Below, in pieces: positions 47,883-60,484 of a stretch of 64,000 bases of DNA. The notes beneath the pieces were generated by a model. That model ran no database searches. It saw only the letters and a list, made by a program, of their open reading frames with translations, and had not been told where the DNA came from. The stretch comes from Silurus meridionalis (lineage: Eukaryota > Chordata > Actinopteri > Siluriformes > Siluridae). The stretch spans positions 11,005,356 to 11,069,355 of the forward strand of contig NC_060884.1 of the NCBI RefSeq assembly GCF_014805685.1, written 5' to 3'. The translations under genes and the position numbers were made by a program. Positions within the stretch are counted from its first letter, which is position 1, and every line of letters begins with the position of its first letter.

Positions 47883-48139
47883 AAATAGGTGCTTTCAATT
47901 CAGTTCATTTTATAAATGTATCACTATTAACAACAACATTGTTACAGTGCAGCTTTACATAAATCATCTAGAGTTGAAAGAATTACAAAAGTTTCTTCTA
48001 AACATATGAAATCGCATTTCTTGTTATAAAAAAATAACTACTTCTGTTAAATTGTGGATAGTTAAATGTTACTATTAAAAAAATCACAAAAGTACACAAC
48101 AGTCACCAAATTTTCTATAAAATGTTTTATATAAAACAA
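47883..48139. other. Unassigned sequence
   Basis: Under 300 bp of AT-rich DNA without a recognised element. Confidence 0.4.
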
Positions 48140-48668
48140 TCAGTGGTGCGCCATCAGGGCCAGCAAGGCCTCCTCTGTGAAGGAAACTTGTCACCCAGTG
48201 ACTGCTCAGAAAGCGGAGCACAATAAGCCGTGATAGCAGACACGTAACCTTTCAGGGTCGAAGGAGCTAGCCTCGCTGCAAACTGTTCCTGCAGGAACTC
48301 CAGCACAGAATTAGACCAGCTTCTACGAACTGTGCCCCCTCAGTGCCTCCATAACTCCGGGCGGGGGTGAACCAAGGTGCCCCCTGCCTTAAAGAGATAA
48401 GATCCCTCCTGGGAGGAATTTCCCAAGGAGCTTCCTCGACAAGGGACACAAGGGTCCCTGAACCATGGTCTGCCCGGCCATCGAGGGGCCACCAGGAGAA
48501 GACGGACTCTATACCAGCGAACTCTCCAGAACTCTCCAGAATGGCATGAGTGAAGGAGAACCAGTGCTCTGTAAAACCTCCGCCATATCTGCTCCACCAC
48601 TTCAGGGTGGAGCCTCCATTCCCCGGGCCTTGGTTCCCAGGGAAGCAAGCAGCCTTCAATGGAAGCAT
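48140..48668 (-). pseudogene. DIRS fragment, linker between RNase H and recombinase
   Basis: Minus-strand frames between 48648 and 48267 read EWRLHPEVVEQIWRRF, then LLLVAPRWPGRPWFRDP and a shifted PWEIPPRRDLISLRQG and HPRPELW, the conserved linker of fish DIRS pol proteins between RNase H and the recombinase. Downstream (48260-48150) a degraded recombinase start follows. A frameshift near 48490 is needed. No ends of the element are present. Confidence 0.6.
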
Positions 48669-48944
48669 ATTATAAAATTAGGAAAATACATTTCTAAATA
48701 ACAAATCTTGTACAAACATAATAGAAAGAGTGTATAATGATGTAATAAGGTTTTATGCAGTGTATTTACCTTGGAGATGAGACGACTTAAGCTAACGTAG
48801 ACGCGGGGGGGTGGGGGTGGGGTTAGCTTGTATGTGTTGGTTAGTATGCGTATCCCTATATGGTCTCTTCCTCTCGGATTAAAATGCACCTGTGTTCTGA
48901 GCTGCAAGGCATCAGGAAAAAAACAAAAAACATTTTTTTTTAAA
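48669..48944. other. Unassigned sequence
   Basis: Contains a G-rich tract at 48805-48823. No element recognised. Confidence 0.4.
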
Positions 48945-48952
48945 CGCACGAC

Positions 48953-49897
48953 CAGTGTTGGGCAGTAACGCGTTACCGGTAACGCGTTACTTTTTACAGT
49001 AACTAATACAGTAACGCGTTACTTTTAAAAATAAAGTAACTTCGTTACCGTATGGTGCGTTACCGTTACTTTTTTAAATGAATTAATTTCAGCTAAAGTG
49101 TAGACTACAGCCCAACTTGCTTACTGCAGCGATGCATTGTAGGATTGGTGGATAAACCACTGTAAACAGGAAGAAGACGCATTGTAGGATTGGTGGATGA
49201 ATCACTGTAAACATGAAGAAGACATTATTCAGGTCTGTGCGGCAGTAATGGCGAGTCGAGGCAAGAGCAAGACAAGTTTCTCAAAGTGGAAATATGCTCA
49301 ATATTTTACTTTAGTTGAGTATAAAGACAAAAACTTTTAAGTCAAATGTAAGCTGTGTCTTTCTGTTCGAAGCTCGTATCTACTGCGATAAACAGTAACT
49401 CCAATCTGTCGAAGCTCCTTCAGGACCTCCATACCTGAGGAGCTAGAAGCTAGAAGCTAACCCGGTGTTCTGTTCTACATTTTTTAAAGTTTTCATACTT
49501 CAGCTGTGAAAGGAACATTTTTAGGAGCTCAACACAACAGCAGAAGCCACTTTAGTTTTTGATTGTGAATATGTGAATATATTATTCAGCTTGTTTTGTT
49601 ATTTATTTCAGAAATCCTTAATATATTCAGTTTGTGCTGGTCTGACTTTAATAAAATAGTGTTTTTAAAAATTACTTTGTGTTTAAGTCAGTTTTGTGTT
49701 TGTAGACCATAACACATACAAGGGCATTAATAGGAACATTAAAGAAGGTTCTTTAAAAAAGTAACTAAAAAGTTACTTTTAACAGTAACGCATTACTTTT
49801 TGGTGTAAGTAATCAACAAAGTAACTAAGTTACTTTTTGAATGAAGTAACGAGTAACTGTAACTAGTTACTATTTTTTAGTAACTAGCACAACACTG
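48953..49897 (+). mobile_element. hAT element with 8-bp target duplication
   Basis: Ends CAGTGTTG (48953) and CAACACTG (49897) are inverted repeats, flanked by identical 8-bp duplications CGCACGAC at 48945-48952 and 49898-49905. Subterminal regions are packed with AGTAACG/CGTTACT motifs in both orientations, a hallmark of this fish hAT group and probable transposase binding sites. Length 945 bp. It carries only the beginning of a BED zinc-finger gene. Confidence 0.92.
49248..49340 (+). pseudogene. hAT transposase N-terminal BED zinc-finger fragment
   Basis: ATG 49248 opens MASRGKSKTSFSKWKYAQYF followed by TLVEYKDKNF and a stop at 49338; reading through the stop gives VKCKLCLSV, the CxxC pair of a BED finger. 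The remaining transposase is absent. The aromatic WKYAQYF start is typical of BED domains in hAT transposases. Confidence 0.65.
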
Positions 49898-49905
49898 CGC
49901 ACGAC

Positions 49906-50427
49906 GATGTCAAAAGATAAACTCCCGAGAGAAATAGTTGTGAAAGGAAGGAGGAAGACAGTGAAAAATGACTTTCTTGGTAGGCTACTGTTTAGATACA
50001 AGCCGTTGTAACACGTTGAGTCTGGGTCATGGGAGAGCTCGCTAACTCCAGTTGCAACAGAAATCATATAAGCACAGACAGGTTTCGAAAACTCCTGCTT
50101 TTTTATTTTTCTTGGCAACAGCGTTACGGGTTAGTCAAAGAAACTTAGAAATGAGCATCAGAAAATAATAAGGACATAATCCTCGTCTTGCATACACACA
50201 GTAATAGCGGAAAAATGCAGTGCCAGGCTATTCCCAAAATACCGCTATGCTTCTAAAGGAAGCGCAACATATTTCACCCATTACACCGTGTGTAACGTGT
50301 CTTTCGTTAAAGCATGTGTAAAGTTCATTCGTTTTAGTGTAGACAACTGCGGCTTATAGACAGGTGTGGCTTATTTATGTTCAAAATAAAAATATTTGTA
50401 AAATTCAGTGGGTGCGGCTTATATATG
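49906..50427. mobile_element. Fragment of an unclassified repeat split by a LINE
   Basis: GACAACTGCGGCTTATAGAC, GTGTGGCTTATTTATG and GTGCGGCTTATATATGG resemble a fish repeat whose end reads CTTTATAGTCCG. That continuation appears at 54012-54030, on the far side of the L2 LINE, so the LINE apparently landed within this repeat. I cannot classify the repeat further. Open frame 49870-50118 on the minus strand has no recognised domain. Confidence 0.45.
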
Positions 50428-53400
50428 GGATCTGATCCAAGATGGCGGCGCGGCAGTAGCTCGCAGCGGCCTCTCCGGATCCAAAAATGGTGCTTTCACC
50501 ATATTTAGCCCGACCTTCCACAATACATGGACACCAGAGTCAGCTGTGTTCATGTGTACGACCACCAGACACTGCTACGGTACAGGCAACATGCAACCAA
50601 CAATCTGCATGATGATCTTATCAACAACCTTCGCGACCTCGGCTTGCTGCGACCTCGGCCACATAGACCAGGCCCCCAGCCCTCGGTGTTACCTGATGCC
50701 GGTGGCGGAGAGGAGACCTCGGCGCTGTTCGAGGAAGCGGAAGCGCGGCAAGCGGGCGGGTGTCCGTGCTAGGCTAAATGCTAACCCTAGCCGGCCGGCT
50801 CTCCGTCCATTTTCTTTCAACGTCTGCTCCCTGGATAATAAACTGGACTACATCCGACTCCAGCAAACCACACGGCGAGAGTTTAGAGACTGTTGCGTCT
50901 TTGTTTTCACGGAGACGTGGCTCAGCGACAGAGTTCGGACGCCGCCATCCAGCTAGACGCGCTAACCGTGTTTCGAGCCGACAGAAACACAGCTCTGTGC
51001 GGTAAGACTCGCGGTGGTGGCGTGTGTGTTTATATCAACACGGAATGGTGTAAGAACTCTGTGCTTGTTTCATGCTACTGCTCATCGCTAGTGGAGTTTG
51101 TGACTGTTAGATGCAGACCTTTTATTTACCACGGAATTCACCACAGTTTACATCGTCGGTGTACATTCCTCCCAGTGCTAATGCTAAGGAGGCACTGAGT
51201 GAACTCTACGGCGCTATTAGCGACCTGCAGAATGCTCACCCGACGGATTGTTTATTATCGCCGGAGATTTCAACCATGCGAATCTCAAGACTGTGCTTCC
51301 TAAACTCCATCAGCATGTGGACTTTGCAACGAGAGGAGCGAACACGCTGGATCTTGTTTACACAAACATCCCGGCGCGTATCGTGCGGGCCCGCCCCATC
51401 TCGGATACTCAGACCACTGCTCTGTTATGTTGATTCCAGCATACAGACCGCTCATCAGGCGCTCTAAACCGGTTCTGAAACAGGTGAAAACCTGGCCAGA
51501 AGGAGCTACTTCTGCTCTTCAGGACTGTTTTGAGTGCACTGACTGGGACATGTTTAGAGAGGCTGCAACCTACGGCGATTCCATCAACTTGGAAGAGTAC
51601 ACATCATCAGTGACCTGCTACATCAGCAAGTGCGTTGACGATGTGACCATCTCCAAGTCCATCACTACACGCTCCAATCAGAAGCCGTGGATGACTGCAA
51701 ATGTGCGTGCGCTGTTGAAACAAAGAGACTCTGCCTTCAGAACAGGGGACAAGGCGGCCTTAAAACAGCAAGGGCCAAACTGTCTCGTGCTATCAGAGAG
51801 GCGAAGCGCGCGCACGCGAAGAAAATCCACAACCACTTCCAGGACAGTGGAGACACCCGGCGCATGTGGCAGGGCATCCAGGCGATCACGAATTACAAGA
51901 CCACATCACCTGCTTGTGACCGTGACGCCTCCCTCCCAGATGCGCTGAACGACTTCTCGCCCGGTTTGAGGTACAGAACAACGTGGTGGCGAGGAAGACC
52001 ATCCCTCCTCCCACTGACCAGGTGCTCTGTCTAACCACAGCTGAAGTGAGGAAAACTCTATGCAGAGTTAACCCACGGAAGGCTGCTGGACCTGACAACA
52101 TTCCTGGCAGGGTGCTCAGAGAATGTGCAGAACAACTAGCAGATGTCTTCACTGACATCTTCAACATCTCCCTGAGCAGTAACGTTGTTCCCACGTGCCT
52201 CAAGACAACGACTATCGTTCCTGTGCCAAAGAAATCGACTGTCTCCTGCCTCAATGACTATCGTCCCGTCGCGCTCACTCCCATCGTGATGAAGTGCTTG
52301 AGAGGCTTGTCATGAGGCACATCAAGACACAGCTTCCACCCTCCCTGGACCCAATGCAGTTTGCGTATCGTCCAAACCGTTCCACGGACGATGCCATCTC
52401 CACAACCCTTCATCTGGCCCTCACCCACCTGGATAACAAGGACTCATATGTACGAATGCTGTTCATTGATTTCAGCTCAGCATTCAACACAATCATTCCT
52501 CAGCACCTGATCGAGAAGCTGAACCTTCTGGGCCTGAACACCTCTCTGCAACTGGATCCTGGATTTCCTGACTGGGAGACCTCAGGCAGTCCGGATCGGG
52601 AACAGCATCTCCAGCACCACCACACTGAGCACTGGAGCCCCTCAGGCTGTGTGCTCAGTCCACTGCTGTTCACTCTGCTGACTCACGACTGTGCACCAAC
52701 GCACAGCTCAAATCATATCATCAAGTTCGCTGATGACACGACCGTGGTGGGTCTAATCAGCAGGAACGATGAGTCAGCATATAGAGAAGAGGTGAAACGG
52801 TTAACTGCCTGGTGTGGAGCAAACAACCTGTCTCTGAACGTGGACAAAACGAAAGAGATGGTTGTGGACTTCAGGAGAGCTCAGAGCGACCAATCTCCAC
52901 TGATTATCGATGGATCCTCTGTGGAGATCGTCAAGAGCACCAAATTCCTTGGTGTTCATCTGGCGGACAACCTCACCTGGTCACTTAACACCAGCTCCAT
53001 CACCAAGAAAGCCCAGCAGCGTCTATACTTTCTGAGAAGGCTGAGGAAAGCCCACCTCCCTCCCCATCCTGTCCATGTTCTACAGAGGGACCATTGAGAG
53101 CATCCTGAGCAGCTGCATCACTGCCTGGTTTGGGAATTGCACCGTCTCGGATCGCAAGACCCTACAGAGGATAGTGAGGACAGCTGAGAAGATCATCGAG
53201 TCTCTCCCTCTATCATGGACATTTACACCACACGCTGCATCCGCAAAGCACACAGCATTGTGGACGATCACACACACCCGTCACACGCATACTTCACCCT
53301 CCTACCATCAGGAAAACGGTTCCGAAGCATTCGGGCCGTCACAACAAGACTGTGTAACAGTTTCTTCCACAAGCCATCAGGCTTCTCAACACAGAACTGA

Positions 53401-54009
53401 ACAGAACTCACACACACTCACACACTCACTTACACACACACACACACACACTCACTGTGTGTTACTGTTACTGAACTGAACTGTACAACCTGGACTAAAC
53501 ACATTCATCACTCATCTCGATCCACTCCATCACCATTTATATATTTATTATTATTTATACTATATTCAGTACAATGTTTATATTCAGTACAATGTTTACA
53601 TGCTGTTTTTGCACCTTTTATACTACAGTATAATGTTTACATGCTGTCTTTGCACCTCCTTGCTGCTGTTTTTTTGCACTACATTGCTCTTTCTGTTTGT
53701 ATTTTCTCCTGGGTATAGTTTTACATTCACCTCACACAGTACTGTATATGTAAGTATACAGTAGGTTTACTAGTCGGCGCTATACTTGGTTTTGTCTTTT
53801 GTCTTGTCTTGTGTTGTCTGTCTGCACTCTGTCTGTCTGTACTGTTCTTTTGTTTGCACTGTTTGCACCAGGCTGCACTCGATGCACTTTATGTTGTTTT
53901 GTTGTTTTGTGTAGCACCAGGGTTCCGGAGGAACGTTGTTTCGTTTTACTGTGTACTGTGTACCACTGTGTATAGTAAAAATGACAATAAAAGCCACTTG
54001 ACTTGACTT
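50428..54009 (+). mobile_element. L2/CR1-group LINE, nearly full length
   Basis: Begins GATCCAAGATGGCGGCGCGG and ends ACAATAAAAGCCACTTGACT with a (TGACT)-type tail. All expected domains are present with only a handful of lesions, so it is younger-looking than the copy at 38.8 kb. A CA-rich tract at about 53400-53456 and a long 3' untranslated region follow the ORF. Confidence 0.87.
50530..53400 (+). pseudogene. LINE ORF: endonuclease and reverse transcriptase, few lesions
   Basis: Domains in order across short frames: basic region [20 protein letters not shown], endonuclease ([44 protein letters not shown] near 51017; [20 protein letters not shown] at 51251), linker ([20 protein letters not shown] at 51677; [15 protein letters not shown]), RT ([20 protein letters not shown] at 52078; [15 protein letters not shown] at 52352; [18 protein letters not shown] at 52458; active site FADD at 52726-52737; [27 protein letters not shown]) and tail (CITAWFGNCTVSDRKTLQRI). 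Frameshifts near 50945, 51110, 51225, 51430, 51770, 51950, 52290 and 53090; between about 52545 and 52645 the frame is shifted and then restored. Confidence 0.87.
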
Positions 54010-54117
54010 GGCTTTATAGTCCGCTTTATAGTTATATATATAAACGAATTAAAAATGCTGTTACCTAATGAATGTGTCCAGGCTGAACATCCACAGATAG
54101 AAAACAAACAGAGAAAA

Positions 54118-54156
<39 letters not shown>

Positions 54157-54279
54157 AATCGGGTGATTAGGAATGTCTCTGTTCTCAGTCATGTTTACAT
54201 CACTGACTCCCTCTGTCTCATCCACTTTAGCTTTACTTCTTGTTGCTTTCTGCCTGCTCATTCTTAGCTTCGTAAACTA
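54010..54279. other. Repeat remnant and (GAT)n microsatellite
   Basis: CTTTATAGTCCGC at 54012 continues the repeat left of the LINE. (GAT)n, about 13 units, lies at 54118-54156. Confidence 0.55.
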
Positions 54280-55423
54280 GTCTACATCTGTGGTGTGTGA
54301 AAGACAGGACATTATACACTAGTAGATTGAAAAAGATGCGCAATGACAGGAAATCGGTTGGTGGGCTGAAAAATTTATATTTCAACAATCAATGCATTAA
54401 AACTAATGTAACGAGACTGTTTTGAAAATGTAAGAAGTAAAAAGTGCAGATATTTGTGTAAAAATGTAATGAGTAAAAGTAAAAAGTTGTCTAAAAAATA
54501 AATAGTGGAGTAAAATACAGTGGAACCCGGTTATGTCGATGTCCTAGGGGGTTGCCAAAAAGCATCGAGGTAACTGATGATCGAGATAAACAAAAATCAA
54601 AATGGCGGCAATATATTAGCGTGCTTGAAATTTCTTTATGTACATGATGTGCGTTAATAAATGAGAATGTGCATGCATGTGTTTTTGAAGGTTTTTTTTA
54701 CACAACAGCGTTGGCGCGATTTGTTTAATGAATTCATGCTATAAAAATACATACAGTACATGTTTATCTGTCAGGAATCCACCTGCCACGCCCCCTTCGG
54801 CCCCCTTCAGCGTGTCAGGTGCTTTCTCTGCTGCTTTCTCTGAAGCTCTCGGCTTCAATCACGCACATATGGTGCTCGTTTAGCATCATCAACAGCTCCT
54901 ATTTAAACTTCCACACTCTCACTGTCCGTTATTGGTGGTATATGTTGGTTCACAGCGGTCGTTGTTATCGCGCATGCATATCCCGGTACGTGCCTTCCCA
55001 CCGGCACTCTCTCAACAGCTGCTCTTTTCTTCCCAAAGCCGTGCCGCGCCCCTACTAACACTACGAACACTAGCACTAACTAACAGCAGAGATTCACCAG
55101 TATACAATACAACACCTGTAGCAGCTGTAAGCCTTGATTTTTCCGCCACTTCCGCGAGTTCTTCTGCGGCTGCACCGAGATAACCTACGTTAAATGGCAA
55201 ATTTTTCCCCCCCTTGTGCTGGTGATATTAGGGTTCGGCGACATAACCGATAAAAAATGCTTAGAAAAAGCGAGAATTTGTCGGTTCCACTTCAAAAACG
55301 TCGACTTAATAGGGTTGTCGAGGTAACCGAGGGTGAGATAAGCGGGTTCCACTGTACTAATACCAAAAAAATCTACTTAAATACAGTAATGAAGTATTTG
55401 TACTTCGTTACTTCCCACCTCTG
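54280..55423 (-). mobile_element. hAT-type element hosting a pogo-like insertion
   Basis: Minus strand starts CAGAGGTGGGAAGTAACGAA at 55423 and continues AAATACTTCATTACTGTATT; after the nested element it resumes at 54517 with TACTCCACTATTTATTTTTT and ACTTTTTACTTTTACTCATT. This is the layout of a common fish hAT family. The left boundary near 54280 is a guess, since no second terminus is seen. The interval 55430-57300 beyond it holds nothing recognised. Confidence 0.55.
54518..55354 (+). mobile_element. Pogo-like element with captured Gypsy LTR piece
   Basis: Ends CAGTGGAACCCGGTTATG and, at the right, GATAAGCGGGTTCCACTG are short inverted repeats flanked by TA (54516-54517 and 55355-55356), as in pogo/Tigger-type elements. 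Length 837 bp with no transposase. From 54769 (TGTCAGGAATCCACC) to about 55013 it holds the promoter half of a Gypsy LTR with TATTTAAAC. The same chimeric junction exists in the copy at 12841. Confidence 0.8.
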
Positions 55424-55429
55424 GTCACA

Positions 55430-57299
55430 AATGCTTTATCTTGTGTCTTTCACATGACCTTGTGATGTATTCTTATATTTACTATGACTGCACAAGGGTT
55501 ACTATATTTTATGTTATGTTTATCATATACAGTATAATGAGTGAATATGTCTTGACTTGAAAACACATCCTTTGCTAATGTGAAACAAAAATATGCATGC
55601 ACATTTATAACACTATCTGAACACACAGACAATGTCACAACATTAATAGCTTTCCCGAACAGCCAAAGATGGAATGTATTAATTACATGCAACCTTGTAT
55701 TTCTTGTACACTGCTTGCATTTGACGCCTTGCTCTGCTTATTTGTTTGTGCTGTTTCAAAGAAGATTACAGCATGGCCCTAAAAATTTAATGAGAAATAC
55801 TCTCAGTCCGATGTACTTCCATCCATGCTTTGCACCAAAAAATGACAAGTTTGCTGATAGTACAGACCACCATAGACTTCCATCATAATAGACTATTAAA
55901 CCAGGCATGGAATACATTCTTGGAAACATACCAGTGCTTTTTAGTGTTTTTTTTTTCTCAGTTTGCTGCAAGTAATCAGCACTCTCTCAATTTTTAAAAG
56001 TAAATCCTTTAAAAAAAGAATAGTGGAAAAGTAATAACTTTTTCATAAGTTTATTAAACATATACAAAGTGCTAAGCAATTGCTGCTTATAATTGGCTTA
56101 TTTTTTACATGCATTAATAAAATAGGGAGAACGGATAATTACATATAAATCTTCTTTACCCTGCTACTGTTGCAACTATAAGAATAATTAAGTACAATCA
56201 TTTGAGTAAGTAAATGCTTACTGCAAATTACAGCATTTGAAAACTAAAATATATTAGGCATTAATATACTGTGCTTATTCCTTATTCCACATTTAGCATT
56301 TTTCAATTTAGTGGCGTTTAGCAATAAACATTGGTTTGTGTAGTAATATTAATATAATTCTTGTATATTTCTTGTTCTGCTGCAGAAATGTTTATAAAGA
56401 AAAGCCACCAGTCACTTTCAAACTTAGCTGTATAACTTGCCACCTAAAACATACTTTATAATCTTTCGCCCTGTTTACACACAACATGCATCAGATAACT
56501 GGGTGATTCAATTGTAATGCAATCACTTAAACCACCATTAGTGGTGTTTTAGGATGTATATGACCTGTGACGGCTGGAATAATTGACTGTCATTGCCGAA
56601 GCAAGGAAATTTATAATCATTGCAAGACTGGAATTTGCTCTGAAACAATGTATGAAGACAATGCATAACAGCAGCACCCCCTAAAGCAGTTGCTTTTTTG
56701 AAGGCTCTTACTGTATATCAACTAATTGCCTGTGTATTTATAAGTTTTGTTAGCAGAAATTATCCATGCTTACCAAGTCAGCCAAATTGACCTTTTTTTC
56801 TGTGAAAGGATTAGGTTTTGGCCATTTTTAATTATTATAAAGTAAATACCAGAATATGCTAGAAACCTAGCTTGTGAAAGAGCCAAAAAAGAAGCAGACC
56901 TACAACTGTAAACAATGTGAAACAAATTAGTTCATGTGAGAAGAAAAGTGAAAGATTAGCAAAAACAACACAGCTGTTTTATGTTGACAAGTTTGGGGAA
57001 AAAACTCAAATCTGTTTTTTATTTTTATCTCTTGATGATCGCTCATCTCAATCGCTCGATCTAGAGACTGACTTTAAAAATTAATATTTGCAAATGACAG
57101 CCTTTTTTTTTTTTAAATCATACTTTACTACCACTGTTCTGATGAATATTTATTTACACTCTCATTTAATGTACACACTGTAGAACATTATTCTATCGAT
57201 TTTCCTATCGATTTTTTCAATTTTTCTCTTTTTATGCAGAATATTACTTTTAGGAATTGCAGAACTAGAAGATTGTATTATTACTTGTGTCAATACTGG
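55430..57299. other. Unassigned AT-rich sequence
   Basis: No element or gene recognised. Short open frames have no domains. Confidence 0.5.
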
Positions 57300-57482
57300 G
57301 GAGGTGGTAACTCATTACTTAAAGTTTTGGCCCATGGATCAAAAGTTCATGAGTTCAAAAATTTATTTCAGCTACAACGAGCTGCTACTACTTGAGCAGG
57401 CCCTTAACCTTAACCCCTCAACTGCTCAGAGTAGGTTGCTCTGGGTAAAAGCATCTGTTAAATGCTGTAAATGTAAATACTA
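57300..57482 (+). mobile_element. tRNA-derived SINE with LINE-like tail
   Basis: GGTGGTAACTCATTACTTAA (box-A-like) and AGTTCATGAGTTCAAAA (box-B-like) precede GAGCAGGCCCTTAACCTTAA, then the tail GGTTGCTCTGGGTAAAAGCA and ATGCTGTAAATGTAAAT, a 3' end shared by several fish SINEs and L2-type LINEs. Distinct from the tRNA-Glu SINE at 42.97 kb. Confidence 0.65.
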
Positions 57483-59639
57483 TTACACAATTACATTGTT
57501 TTTTTAAGACCATACATTCTGTTTCTATTCCTGTTGCCACAACAAGAATATTTAAAATTCTACCACCATATTGCCACATGACCATGAAAAAAAAAACATA
57601 TTAGTATGATCCCCCTCAGACTTTAGCAACTGTGTCACATTTAAATCAGCTTAGACTGTCTTATACTTTGTATCAAAATATGTCTTGACATTTACTTTTG
57701 CTTTTACATGAAGGGTTTAGAAATCACATTCTGTGTCATTTTTAAAATAACTGAAAATGACATACTCCAATTTCATGTCTGCACCAATCTCAGGCTGTGT
57801 GTGCTGCATGGAGTCGGTTGCAGCTTTCATCTTACCCGCTGTCACAGACACACATAGAGGCTGTGTTTTATTACAGCTCCATCACGTGCAATTCACACTG
57901 AACATCTGTTTCTGACTTTGTGAGTACTGCCTATTTTCCTGATTTACTCTTGTATTGTGACATCTATGAGGATCTTACCACAACAACTATTTTTATATAT
58001 CTAAAAAGTAATAGGCTAAGAATAAAAAAACCCTAATGTCATAGTGAACTCGGCTTGACATTGAAACATTTTTTTAAGTGGTTTGGGACAGTCTTAAATA
58101 CTTCATGATTTATTATTACAGTTGTTTACAAACTATTTGTATCCTTACTCCATGTATTTAAAGAAAATTATAAAAATATAATTATAAGAAAATGGGTAAG
58201 GGTAAGATTGACTAATATTGTTTACCCATTGGTCTGTGAGCTGGAGATAAGCACAATGGTGTGACAGCATTGGCTAATTAATAGCCCACCTTCATCCTAC
58301 ACGTTATCCCACATGGTGGTCACAAATACAGAAGTGTTGGCCAATGTGGATTTGTATTGCTTAGCTCCTTCTCTAACTGGCCAAAACTTTGTCTAAAAAA
58401 TCCAGTGGTTAAATGTTTCCTGAATAATGTACAGTTCTGTGAAAAGGTTGTATTCTAGAAATTTTGATCTTATAAAAACTGCAGACCGCAGGTTTCCCCA
58501 TGCATGCCTTGCTGAATCTTCTGGGTGATATGTTCACATTCATCCAATGTGAACTACAGCGGTCAGCCTTGTTGCCACTGTTAATCCTCAACTTCTTAAT
58601 ATTTTAAGTAGGATAATTGTAAATCACTTTGCAAAAGAATATCTGCCAAATGTCATACATGTAAGTTTACAAAGATTTATTTAAAATAAATAGGAAGAAA
58701 TATTCTCACACAGCAACGAAATGCAGTTTGGCATCTACCAGAATTGCAAAAAGTAGCAATCATGCAAATAGTGAAGTGTACACATTTCCTTATAATAAAT
58801 TGATTCATTTAGAATGGAAAAACATATATATTATTTTTGTTTACTTTTTAAACAATACAGCCAGTTCACCTGTTTGCCATGCTCTACAGAAATGACAGAA
58901 TTTTCACCACCTCCCAGGGAGATATCTGTAGGACAACAAAAAAGTACAAATCAGCAAGATATACTTTATATAGCCCTTCATTTTTATTCTGTCTAGTCTC
59001 TAATAAGTGACAGACCAGACTCTGCTGAGTAACTCATGATCTCTCTCTGCAAATTGCTCCTGCAGGGAGTAGTAGAACCCCCCTCGTAGGCAGGCAGGCA
59101 GGAATGCATGCATTTGTGAAGGTGGCCCTTTTGACAAATCAAACCAAACCTATATGTAACAATGAAAAAATAAAATAAATTATACACATTATAAAATAAC
59201 ACTATTTTTACAAGCTACTTGTTTTATTTTTTATCATGTCCAAACGAATAGAGAGGTTTCCCATGCTATCTACGATGCTAAGCTAAAACTGTTCTTTGGG
59301 TAAGAAGACATGGTAACCAGACATGTGTTAGCCCAAAAAAAAAAGACATTACATTACATACTCGCATCATAAATATCCTACAGTATATACACTGAACAGA
59401 CAACATAGGAATGTGTGTTTAGAGAACTAATGTGAGGCACATCTTAATACTAACACTACTTCAACTTGCCAGTCTTGTAAAAGCGTCACTGGATTATTTG
59501 AGAGCAGGTGGAACAATTTTGTTCAGATTACCTTTAAGAAAATTTTATTTAGCTATAGTCAAGTGCTCATTTCCAGGTTTTTGTTATATGGCATCAGCAC
59601 AGTATTTTTTTCATTGCATTTCATTTAATTTCCTATTAT
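57483..59639. other. Unassigned non-coding sequence
   Basis: No element or gene recognised. Confidence 0.5.
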
Positions 59640-60440
59640 GTTATGTTATATGATGTTATGTTATGTTATGTTAATTAAATTTGCGCCATTTATCAGGGGC
59701 CTTTGTCCAGAGCAACGTACAAAAGTGCTTTGAGTCTCTCGCAATTAATAAATCTACACTAGTATGCTACTTATGATCAGCCTACAACTCTGTTGAGTTT
59801 GTTTTTTTTTTTTTTAACAAAGCAAATTTTGAAAGTGTTTGATTAAGTGTTTCAGGAAGAGGTAGGTATTCACCCTTAACTTGAAGATAGCAAGGGACTC
59901 CGCTGGTCAGACATCTAGGGAAGTTCATTGCACCACCTCGGTGCCAGAACAGAGAAGAGCCTTGAAGTATACTTTCCTCTTATCCTGAGAGAAGGTGGTA
60001 CTATTCGAGCAGTGCTGGAGGATTTCAGACAGCGTGATGCAGTGCGAGGTGTGATGAGGTCTCTGACGTAAGAGGGTGCTGGTCTATTTTCGGCCTTGTA
60101 GGCAAGCATAAGTGTTTTGAATCTGATACATGCAGCTACTGAAAGCAAGATCAGGGAGCACAGAAGTGGGGTGGTGTGGGAGAACTTGGGCAGGTTAAAC
60201 GAAATCCATGCAGCTGCATTTTGGATCATTTGCAGTGGACGAATAGCATTCAGAGGTAGACCTGCCAGCAGAGAGTTGCAGTAGTCCAGTCTTGAAATGA
60301 CACAAGACTGAACACGCACCTGGGCAGCCTGTGTGGACAGAAATGGTCAAATCCTTTAAATGTTGTAGAGAAGAAACTGACAAGAATGAGACACATTAGC
60401 AACATGTGAGTAGAAAGACAGTTGATTGTTAATGGTAACC
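59640..60440 (-). pseudogene. LINE C-terminal fragment with 3' end
   Basis: Minus-strand frame 60319-59915 reads VQSCVISRLDYCNSLLAGLP, then LNAIRPLQMIQNAA, VAACIRFKTLMLAYK and SRLFSVLAPRWCNELP, the conserved region downstream of the reverse transcriptase in a common fish LINE (jockey/I superclade; exact family uncertain). It is open for 134 codons. The 3' end (minus strand) TTTGTACGTTGCTCTGGACA and (AACAT)n tail at 59640-59675 closes the element. The reverse transcriptase itself is missing. Confidence 0.7.
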
Positions 60441-60484
60441 CCAAGGATATGAGCAGTGGTTGAAGGGGAGAGCAGAGAGTTATG

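Noticed and set aside
48960..49060. Operator-like palindromes AGTAACGCGTTACT
   Set aside because: They are the subterminal repeats of a hAT element, shown by its ends and 8-bp target duplication.
54118..54156. Poly-Asp tract as part of an acidic protein
   Set aside because: It is a (GAT)n microsatellite with no supporting coding context.
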